Made by a program: the position numbers and the translations under genes. From contig NC_088712.1 in assembly GCF_963576615.1 (NCBI RefSeq), forward strand, positions 29,045,870-29,109,869: 64,000 nucleotides of DNA. The letters are read 5' to 3'. Of this stretch, positions 58,901 through 64,000 are shown one piece after another. The notes beneath the pieces are model-generated. The model was not told where the DNA came from, searched no databases, and was given only the letters and a program-made list of their open reading frames with translations. Within the stretch, counting starts at the first letter, position 1. Each line of letters begins with the position of its first letter. The DNA is from Watersipora subatra (lineage: Eukaryota > Bryozoa > Gymnolaemata > Cheilostomatida > Watersiporidae).

Positions 58901-61461
58901 TTATCTCCACTGTGTTTTTATTTTTGTTCTGTTCCAACTGCTATAAGTTTACTTTATGTCCAGCAACAGTAAAGCATAGCCACAAATCCAAGCATAGTTA
59001 TTGATAATATAATTGGGTTATTCTGCTGACCACCCTTTACTACTTTACAGAGTTGGGCCAGAGTCTCCGGTTTATCATTCAAGAAAGGTCCTGCAAGAGG
59101 CTCTAAGATAACTATAGGATTTGCTCACTATGATGGACCATGGGGAGTGTTAGGAAAAGCTTGGTTTCCTAAAACTGGCAGGATTGTGTTTGAAAACAAA
59201 GAAAACTGGGAGTCTAAAATCCCCAATCGAGGAGGGGCACAAGGGAGTAAGTTGCTATAGCTTGCATTGTACACAACTTGCATAGTGTGAGGTTAGAAGG
59301 ATCGCAGAACATGTTTTGTAACCTGCGCCTTGTGTGGCAGATACGTAATCAGCATTGTGTGAAATCGCATAATCCATGATACATGTATGCAATTTTAGTG
59401 ATGTGAGGCTGGGAAGTCCATGATGCATGTTTGTAATATAGGTATATTGTTGACATTTTCAGAATGTGCTATATTTGCAATAAGTATTAAATACAAGTTA
59501 AAGGTGCATTCCAAAATAAGACTTGTCTCCTCTTGACAGACTGACTCTTGTAGGCAAGCAGGACTTCAAAGCACCATACAATGGTACACAGTATTATCAA
59601 GCTGTATCTGCTTGTCTACTTTATGTATCTGTCCTGCCTATTTTTACTTGCTTGCTTTGTTTTCCAGTCTAGTCGACAACTGTTAGGAGTGCTTGCATAG
59701 CCCTCTTGATCTTTCTCCAACTCCTGAGATTTTGCTAATTATAGTTTCCTTCCTTGTCATGTCCTGTTGATTGTACAGGTTTTTCTCACAAAAGCATGTG
59801 ATCTATTATCATACTCCCAAGTTTTTTCTGAGAACCTGTTTCTGTTTTTCTGTTTTCTTGTCTTGTCAAAGCTTATTGTGTGCTGTTGTTGCAGAGTTTT
59901 ACATGAGTAAGTTGTTTTCTATCCTCACCTTGTTTCTTTCTAACCAGCATGGGTTAAAAATGTTTCATTTGAAGAAGTTTTGATTACATGCTTTAGATGA
60001 TGAACGTAACATACCCTATTGGCAGATTAAGCTAGACTTTAAAATCTATTTTGAGTAATTTAGCACAAAAATTAGAAAAAGACAACTTCTTCGAATGGTA
60101 TACTTTACTCTAGAAGGTAGAGCAGATAACTTCAAGTTTAAAATAGCAGCAATACATATTAATGCTATAAATTCATTTCCTTTTCTATAATGAAGCTTTA
60201 ACTTTCTTATGTAAACGCTTGAATAACTAACGCATTTTCAACCTTGAGGTGGTTCGAGCCGTCAGCTGCTGGTGATGCCAGCGTGTAAACGATAATAGCT
60301 CATTTGTAAGTTATGAATAAACAGTTTAATAGAATTGTAAGCCTTTTTGCCATACAATAATAATAATACAATAAGCATTAGATGCCTAACAAAATGTACC
60401 TAATAAGAAATTAAATAATAATATTTAGTAATATTAAACATTTAATAACATTTAAGAATTATATAAATATTATATATAATGTAATAAATACACAGATTCA
60501 GAAATTAAAAAAATTCAAAATTTCTAGCCATAAATAGCAGTTGTGGTGGGTAGGCGACATAGAGTAGCAGTAAATATACCATATACTATCCTTTTCATTG
60601 CGTGGTGCGCTTTTGGCAGACTGCAAATGTAACTATTTATGAACAACATTTTATAGCCTTTGGTCAGACACTTAAGTTCAGTATCATTACAGGTTTAGCG
60701 TTTTACTCAGTTGCTATGCATGAACTTGGTCACGCTCTGGGTATCTCTCACTCCAACGTTAAGAATGCTATAATGCACCCGCAGTACCAGAGAGATGTAG
60801 TTAACCTACAGAATGATGACATTCGAGCTATAACAGCCCTTTATGGATCAGGTGAGCTAAAATAGACTAAGTACTTAACGACTGCATTGAAGGGGTAGGC
60901 TCAGCAAGCTACCAAACACTTGATACGTGTTTGATAAAGAACTCGATGAGGATTGAATTGGTATGTTGTGAAAAGACAGCAACATCCGTTCAAGTGTAAT
61001 GAGATAGTACCACTCTTACCAATTGTGTACACTGTTTAAGTGTAATGAGATGGTACCACTCTTAGCAATTGTGTACACTGTTCAAGTGTAATGAGATGGT
61101 ACCACTCTTAGCAATTGTGTACACTCTTTAATGGAAATGGAAAAATTAACCCTAATCAGCTCACATCATTGGGAGAATGATTTCCATCTATCTATAGTAT
61201 TGGCGCTTGCTGCTGTACATGTATTTGAGGAGTTGTCTTCCTACGACATAGTCATGAGACAACTCCAAGCTAAAAAACCATACGATGAACGTATAGTTTA
61301 ATACACTTACAAAGTGAGAATGATTGAATGTAATTTCAAAGAATATGATTGTAGCTGGTCGTGGAAATAGGAACAACGGTGGTACAAATAACAACAGAAA
61401 CAACCGCTCCGGCCGGAACAGAAACCGAAACAACAAAGGGAGAAATAACCGTAGGAATTGA
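43868..61461 (+). CDS. Matrix metalloproteinase, complete, 7 exons, 334 aa
   Basis: Secreted zinc endopeptidase of the matrixin (M10A) family. Spliced: 43868-43904, 46051-46344, 50974-51075, 55545-55654, 59051-59246, 60693-60851, 61355-61461 (1005 nt). An in-frame TGA at 43847 precedes the ATG. Domains: signal peptide ~1-20; Asn/Thr-rich glycosylatable stretch ~27-50; propeptide with cysteine switch PRCDFPD at 124-130; furin-type RVKR at 138-141; catalytic domain from KERWDSGDFPLTVGF (~146) through HELGHALGISH (256-266; zinc ligands His256, His260, His266; catalytic Glu257) and a Met-turn (Met274); Asn/Arg/Gly-rich tail 300-334. There is no hemopexin domain. The usual structural-zinc ligands appear lost. 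Length is close to the short MMP-7/MMP-26 type. By family it would cleave extracellular matrix or other secreted proteins. Confidence 0.95.
43905..45300. other. MMP intron 1 sequence
   Basis: AT-rich. Positions 43960-44200 contain about seven diverged units of TATTATATTATGTAACTACATGTATT type (period near 60). No other gene is evident. Confidence 0.5.
45301..45948. mobile_element. pogo-like MITE, ends CAGGTCRTCGTCGACTT
   Basis: The left end CAGGTCATCGTCGACTTACA and the right end AAGTCGATGACGAACGACCTG are imperfect inverted repeats flanked by TA (45299-45300, 45949-45950). It is 648 bp, in MMP intron 1, without transposase. Confidence 0.8.
46051..46344 (+). CDS. MMP exon 2, end of signal peptide and propeptide
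   Basis: Acceptor TTTCTTATTCAG, donor GTGAAG. It completes the signal peptide, then runs through a Thr/Asn/Glu-rich stretch with several N-glycosylation sequons (NTT, NST, NLS, NLT) into the helical propeptide (EYLERYGYSDSDVWRSLPDD, AFILFQAKQEIAQTG). AAEYLERYGY...FQ corresponds to the peptidoglycan-binding-like fold of MMP propeptides. Confidence 0.93.
46525..47270. mobile_element. TIR-like element of the AACGCCACC family
   Basis: The left end TACTGTAAAACCTTTATTTG and the right end ATAAGGGTTTAACTATA are loosely inverted. Repeats GAACGTCATTTC, GAAGGATTAAAGAATACAG and GGGAAGGGTTGAAAAATAGA are family words. A region at 46860-47140 may be an additional insertion. Confidence 0.5.
47271..50040. 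other. MMP intron 2 sequence, no gene
   Basis: T-rich tract at 47940-47995. Palindromes at 48071-48113 (ATACTACCTATAATAATAAT / inverse) and 48112-48132 (TTAGCGCATATTATGCGCTAA). A weak tRNA-like SINE head lies near 49115-49240 (TGGTCTAGTGATTAGGGTAT). Nothing coding was recognised. Confidence 0.5.
50055..50120. repeat. TTGTACAAC 11-12-bp tandem repeat
   Basis: About six units of TTGTACAGC / TTGTACAAC variants; the core TTGTACAA is self-complementary. Confidence 0.9.
50587..50934 (+). mobile_element. Helitron-like element, family A
   Basis: Starts TCTCAAAGTACGTTCGTGTG and ends GGTAGCACAG CTAG T. The GC hairpin normally before GGTAGCACAG is deleted in this copy. It ends only 39 bases before MMP exon 3. 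Confidence 0.65.
50974..51075 (+). CDS. MMP exon 3, cysteine switch and furin site
   Basis: Acceptor TTGTATTTGTAG, donor GTAAGT. It encodes IFDNATKHEMCIPRCDFPDI then VTPKSSRVKRYKI. Cys126 is the switch cysteine that caps the catalytic zinc in the latent enzyme; the usual following Gly is Asp here. RVKR fits the furin consensus R-x-[K/R]-R, implying intracellular activation. Confidence 0.96.
   Translation, partial: EYLIMPPSMRCAYQDAIFLTSLHLNPHESNGTK
51905..52455. repeat. 15-bp minisatellite TACTCTACCTGTATC
   Basis: About 36 units of TACTCTACCTGTATC with C/A/G variants. A repeated superblock (about 220 bases) is marked by CCTGTTACTGT at 52169 and 52380. The 15-base length keeps plus frames open, giving artefactual long frames rich in Leu/Tyr. 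Confidence 0.97.
52460..53960. other. MMP intron 3 sequence, nothing recognised
   Basis: Ordinary AT-rich intron; alternating TATATA near 52725-52790. No coding sequence or element ends. Confidence 0.5.
53965..54125 (+). mobile_element. tRNA-derived SINE
   Basis: GGCAAGGTGATGGAGCGGTG, GTAGTGTACCTGACTACTAG and box B-like GGAGTTTGAAACTTG, then GACTTCGGACAGACGGACAG and tail CTCTTACTATAGTAAAAA. Confidence 0.6.
54640..54760 (+). mobile_element. Possible tRNA-like SINE head
   Basis: AAGTGGGTGGTAATGTCTGC and box B-like GGGAGTTTGATCACTC, then CACCTTAAAATCTTGTCTG. Weak. Confidence 0.3.
54955..55250. repeat. TATA/ACAT-rich low-complexity tract
   Basis: Irregular TATATA, ACATATATG and GTATATA repeats, including a duplicated TATATACTTCATGTGTATGT block (55153 and 55201). 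Confidence 0.9.
55302..55465. repeat. 15-bp minisatellite TGTCTGTACAACTGC
   Basis: Eleven nearly identical units. The array ends about 80 bases before MMP exon 4. Open frames across it on both strands are artefacts of the 15-base period. Confidence 0.97.
55545..55654 (+). CDS. MMP exon 4, start of catalytic domain
   Basis: Acceptor CCTTGTATCCACAG, donor GTAAGT, ends in phase 0. It encodes KERWDSGDFPLTVGFSDYST then RMGRQDQERAFMRAAD. The W-x-x-x-D-F-P-L-T pattern is the first strand of MMP catalytic domains. Confidence 0.95.
55705..56390. repeat. 23-bp minisatellite CTTATATGTATGATGTGTACAGT
   Basis: About 28 diverged units of TCTTATATGTATGATGTGTA plus CAG, with TATATA expansions in some. It begins about 50 bases after the exon 4 donor. 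Confidence 0.95.
56390..56500 (+). mobile_element. Degenerate tRNA-like SINE
   Basis: TATAGTGAGTTATACAGCTTGTGAGTTCGAATACTTC resembles a decayed anticodon-to-box B part; the tail GGACTGAAATGACTCTTATAGTAAAA fits the SINE tail. Confidence 0.4.
56639..56707 (+). CDS. Candidate alternative last exon of the MMP gene
   Basis: After an acceptor AAATACAG, the frame continues in phase from exon 4: VFVQGEDSAGSTSAIFFANV CN then TGA. An AATAAA signal overlaps the stop (56707-56712). Use of this exon would give a secreted product with the propeptide, cysteine switch and the first ~36 residues of the catalytic domain but no zinc site. VF after RAAD also resembles the normal MMP continuation. This could be a true alternative exon or chance; only transcripts can decide. 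Confidence 0.4.
   Translation: MFVQGEDSAGSTSAIFFANVCN
56707..56712 (+). terminator. AATAAA polyadenylation signal of the candidate alternative exon
   Basis: A canonical AATAAA overlaps the last base of the TGA stop. It would need to be used together with the acceptor at 56638. Confidence 0.35.
56899..57275 (-). mobile_element. Helitron-like element, family B, minus strand
   Basis: On the minus strand it starts TCTCAGTGTTTGTCTTTTTG and ends CAACGCCGGGCATTCAGTTAG then T. The plus strand has the tRNA-like TGTAGCTTAATGGTTAATT and AAGATCAAATCCAGTGCCG. It is preceded by a SINE tail (CTCTTATTATAGTAAAGA), the same junction as at 28992/28993. Confidence 0.6.
57280..58635. other. MMP intron 4 sequence, nothing recognised
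   Basis: No repeats with visible ends and no coding sequence identified. Confidence 0.5.
58640..58735 (+). mobile_element. tRNA-derived SINE head
   Basis: TTAGCGCGTCAGTTTACCAA then a perfect box B-like ACGGGTTCAAATCCCAATGG, followed by TAGTCTTTTGTCAAGCTCCA AGG. AAGGTTGAAAACCACTG (58630) and AAGGTTAACAACCACTGG (58721) flank it as possible long target duplications. Confidence 0.5.
59051..59246 (+). CDS. MMP exon 5, catalytic domain core
   Basis: Acceptor CTACTTTACAG, donor GTAAGT. It encodes SWARVSGLSFKKG, then ITIGFAHYDGPWGVLGKAWF, PKTGRIVFENKENW and IPNRGGAQG. The motif order is that of MMPs, but the HGD...PFDG loop is shortened to HYDGPW. The His of LAHAFFP is Lys (LGKAWFP) and the His before FDDDE is Val (RIVFENKENW), so the structural zinc site appears absent. 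Confidence 0.95.
60693..60851 (+). CDS. MMP exon 6, zinc-binding helix
   Basis: Acceptor TATCATTACAG, donor GTGAGC. It encodes LAFYSVAMHELGHALGISHS, NVKNAIMHPQYQ and NDDIRAITALYGS. HELGHALGISH matches HExxHxxGxxH with the matrixin Ser after it; IMHP supplies the Met-turn; DDI.AI..LYG is the family's last helix. A same-frame ATG at 60602 upstream lies in the intron. Confidence 0.97.
60975..61130. repeat. 46-bp tandem repeat, three copies
   Basis: Unit TGTTTAAGTGTAATGAGATG GTACCACTCTTAGCAATTGTGTACAC, nearly identical, in MMP intron 6. Confidence 0.95.
61355..61461 (+). CDS. MMP last exon, Asn/Arg/Gly-rich tail
   Basis: Acceptor ATGATTGTAG (poor pyrimidine tract). After a split Ala codon the frame reads GRGNRNNGGTNNNRNNRSGR and NRNRNNKGRNNRRN, then TGA. 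The 34 residues are almost wholly Asn, Arg and Gly. The phase is right and the stop precedes an AATAAA at 61701. The tail replaces the hinge and hemopexin repeats of typical MMPs. Because it is low complexity, the exon call rests on phase, splice site and position. Confidence 0.7.
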
Positions 61462-61700
61462 ACTTGGACAGTAAAGGTATAGAATGAAATAGGTTGATAT
61501 ATTTTTGGTGAAGAGAAGGCAGGGAGCCAAGAAAAACTCAGGGAGGCTCGCGAAATCGTATTGAAACTAGCTATCACAAGTATTAGTCATTTAAATATTT
61601 TCTTATAATATGTTTATCTTTAGTCATTTTATATAATTATTATACATTGATAGGCTATAGGTGAGATATAATTTTCTCCATTCGATGTTGGAAGGTTGCA

Positions 61701-61706
61701 AATAAA
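61701..61706 (+). terminator. Polyadenylation signal AATAAA of the MMP gene
   Basis: AATAAA lies 240 bases after the stop, followed by the T-rich TTATTTTTGTTCC. Confidence 0.55.
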
Positions 61707-61719
61707 TTATTTTTGTTCC

Positions 61720-62350
61720 ACCTAGTATCCGCTTTTTCTACCCTTTGTCAGCCGTGTCCACGAGTCCTTAATTGCTCCACATATTCACAACTACATGTAT
61801 TATGACATATCATTAACTGTTACTTGTATGGAGAGCGTAGAGTGTGCCATAACTTATTTCTGTCTAACATCACTATGGCAAGCTTCACCTTGTACATCAT
61901 TCGGCGAAGCAAAACCTGTTTTATTAACAAATATATATTTTTTTATCCGATATATGTAACTTGTTACGAAGGACTTACTTGCGCAAAGATAAATAAAGTT
62001 TGACCGATATGTTGAAGGCTCTGTTATAACCGTTGCTGGCCACACCGTAAAACAAAACCCTGCCCAAATATAAAACCAGTGAAACAACATCAAGTATGTT
62101 TAAGAATGAGACCGAAGCACATGTCTATATATATGCAGGTTAAAAATTTTGTGATGGTTATTATTTCTTGCATAGTAAGAGTCTTAGTGAAGCCAGTAAT
62201 TGTAGGTAATGAGCAGGCTCCCTGGTTGACAGTCTATGCTACTTATTTCATGCCAGCAGCACATTTAACAGCATAGATACATCAGCAATTATATAGAATC
62301 AAATATAGAGCCTATAGCAGCATATATATACAGCAGCATCTATCCATATA
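61720..62350. other. Downstream flank, nothing recognised
   Basis: No coding sequence. Repeats of CATATATATA/CAGCAGCATAT type near 62310-62355 lead into the next element. Confidence 0.5.
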
Positions 62351-62356
62351 TATATT

Positions 62357-62721
62357 TCTCAAAGTCCGTCTGTTGGAAATCCGTCTATAGCTATTATTAG
62401 ACTAGCTGAGCTAGACAACAATGCATACTCCAAGTCACGGCTTACCATCATTGGATGCCTAACCTTATTAACTAGATTAGTGGAGTTTTCCATTGGCAAT
62501 ATGCCAGGCCACTAGCGCGAAAGGTGCAGTTGTTTGACAAAGTTTTAAAACCTTCACTGTTGTTTTTATTTTTTTTTAAATTTATTTCAACTACGTGACA
62601 CACTTCTCTCATGATATGTACTTTGAAAGTTATAATGGCAAATGTTGTTATATGTTAAATACAAATCAATTTTCTGTTTCAAGACTTCTATTTCACAGAC
62701 AACGCCGGGTGGCACAGCTAG
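62357..62721 (+). mobile_element. Helitron-like element, family A
   Basis: Starts TCTCAAAGTCCGTCTGTTGG, contains TCTATAGCTATTATTAGACT and CCATTGGCAATATGCCAGGC, and ends CAACGCCGGGTGGCACAG CTAG T. The right hairpin arm is kept and the left arm is mutated. Confidence 0.65.
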
Positions 62722-62739
62722 TTTGTTTATGTATATAAA

Positions 62740-63107
62740 TCTCAGTGTTTGTTGGTCTTTTTGCTGTCATACCTGTGTCCAGTTATAGCGATTAATATCT
62801 AGCAACAAAGAATCCATATTGCAGAGGGTTTGATCTCGGAACTTCCTGTTCATTAGGCGACAAGCTTACCCTCTATGCTACACAGGATACAATGGATTCA
62901 CTGGGCAGATAGTCATTATCCAGGGTTAAAATACGCATAACAACACTGTGTTATGCGAAACGTCACTAAAGCTTGCTCTCACTGCTCTTATTAGTAAGCT
63001 TAGCATATGTATACTAGCTTACTCAAATTAACTAATGGCAACTACATTACCTGCCATCATTTATAAGCTGTTTTTCATTACCCAGTCAACACCGGGAATT
63101 CACCTAG
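62740..63107 (+). mobile_element. Helitron-like element, family B, next to a family A copy
   Basis: Starts TCTCAGTGTTTGTTGGTCTT and ends CCCAGTCAACACCGGG, AATTCAC, CTAG, T, a weak hairpin then CTRR. It contains the inverted tRNA-like stretch near 62835-62890. It begins 18 bases after the end of the family A copy. Confidence 0.65.
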
Positions 63108-63114
63108 TGACAGT

Positions 63115-64000
63115 AAATATATAGAAGTAGATAAAATTGTAGATGCGTTTTCCTTTATTTGGAGTTTGGATTGTATTTGTAGTTGCGCGGCTTAAACTCT
63201 CTGAAATTGGTATCTGAATTGATCAATTGATCTGAAATTGACATTTCTTTTATAACAATGAACTTTTGTTTTGCAGTTTCTTTTCACCCCGAATCATTTG
63301 TAGTTGTCCTCTTATAATATAATTGTATTATGAAACAGCTGAATTTGAGCATGGCTCACCTCAAATATACACTTTTATCATGCATATAATTGTTATCTTA
63401 AATATTAAAATTAAATGGAATTGCTTTATTACATATACTTCACATTAAAATAGTATAATTTCATAGACTTAAATAAAGACATTCATATAATTCTTTATGT
63501 ACATTGTACAGCATAATCATATAACTAGTCGGCCATGGCCATCAATATATGATACAAACAACAGTGCAGTATATAAAATAGATAAGATGATATGTAACCT
63601 TCAATAACAATTAAATAACTAGTAGATTGTCAGTGAAATGGATAAACAAAAAGGACCTGTGAGTATGAACAGATCACAGCTCAAAAAGCGGTTGATCGTA
63701 AATACGAATATGTGCATATATTCTGTGTGTATGCAATACAACATATAATATAGTAAAACATACTCAGAAGTACAAATAGCAAGTATAAATCCTAGCCATC
63801 TGGTTGATTCCACCCTTCAGTTAGTTGATGAGAGGGTTAAAGAATTTAACATGGCGACAAGTTCCTGTAAATCAAAATACAGAAACTATGATTGCTAAAA
63901 TAATTAAACGATACGTGTCGAAGCAGAGAGCGAATATAAAAATAAGGAAAAAGCAGAAAGACAACTCCACAGACTGAGGCAGAGGAAAGCATGAAAATAA
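63115..64000. other. Flanking sequence, nothing recognised
   Basis: AT-rich. Short plus-strand frames near 63637 (ATG then seven codons to a GTGAGT donor-like site) and 63915-63996 (Lys/Arg/Glu-rich) cannot be supported as exons. Confidence 0.4.

Noticed and set aside
60602..60692. Upstream extension of MMP exon 6 from an ATG at 60602
   Set aside because: The frame is open, but the sequence is unlike the family and the TATCATTACAG acceptor at 60692 gives the exact phase from exon 5.
63637..63996. Start of another gene (ATGGATAAACAAAAAGGACC then GTGAGT) and a Lys/Arg/Glu-rich stretch at 63915-63996
   Set aside because: Only seven codons before the donor-like site and no second supporting exon in the window.
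1..64000. Bacterial-type features (operons, Shine-Dalgarno sites, insertion sequences)
   Set aside because: Spliced metazoan genes, polyadenylation signals, SINEs and Helitron-like elements show this is animal nuclear DNA.

Overview
This window is nuclear DNA from an animal, most likely an invertebrate. It is AT-rich and carries two intron-split metazoan genes on the plus strand, surrounded by dense transposons and minisatellites. The lineage cannot be fixed from the sequence alone.

Region 1 (1-31214) holds the 3' part of a sodium/glucose cotransporter (SLC5/SGLT family) gene. Seven consecutive exons (1088-1223, 2506-2622, 13308-13449, 14119-14281, 17067-17285, 25532-25727, 31015-31214) join in frame and encode the C-terminal ~390 residues, ending in a natural stop. 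The N-terminal exons lie upstream of the window. The introns reach 10.7 kb and are filled with DNA transposons: several pogo/Tigger-like elements, palindromic MITEs, Helitron-like elements and a four-deep nest of insertions at 20071-24946.

Region 2 (31215-43867) is intergenic. It contains MITEs, tRNA-derived SINEs, Helitron-like copies and tandem arrays, with no convincing protein gene.

Region 3 (43868-61461) is a complete matrix metalloproteinase gene. Seven exons (43868-43904, 46051-46344, 50974-51075, 55545-55654, 59051-59246, 60693-60851, 61355-61461) join in frame to a 334-residue secreted zymogen. The protein has a signal peptide, propeptide, cysteine switch (PRCDFPD), furin-type site (RVKR), catalytic domain with HELGHALGISH, and a short Asn/Arg/Gly-rich tail in place of a hemopexin domain. 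Residues that normally bind the structural zinc are missing. An in-frame candidate alternative last exon with its own polyadenylation signal sits at 56639-56707.

Region 4 (61462-64000) is downstream flank with two adjacent Helitron-like copies and nothing else recognised.

The most unusual structure is the nest at 20071-24946. A pogo-like element contains a Tigger element, which contains a hAT-like element, which contains a smaller hAT-like element whose whole interior is a minisatellite. Terminal repeats and target-site duplications can be read at each level.
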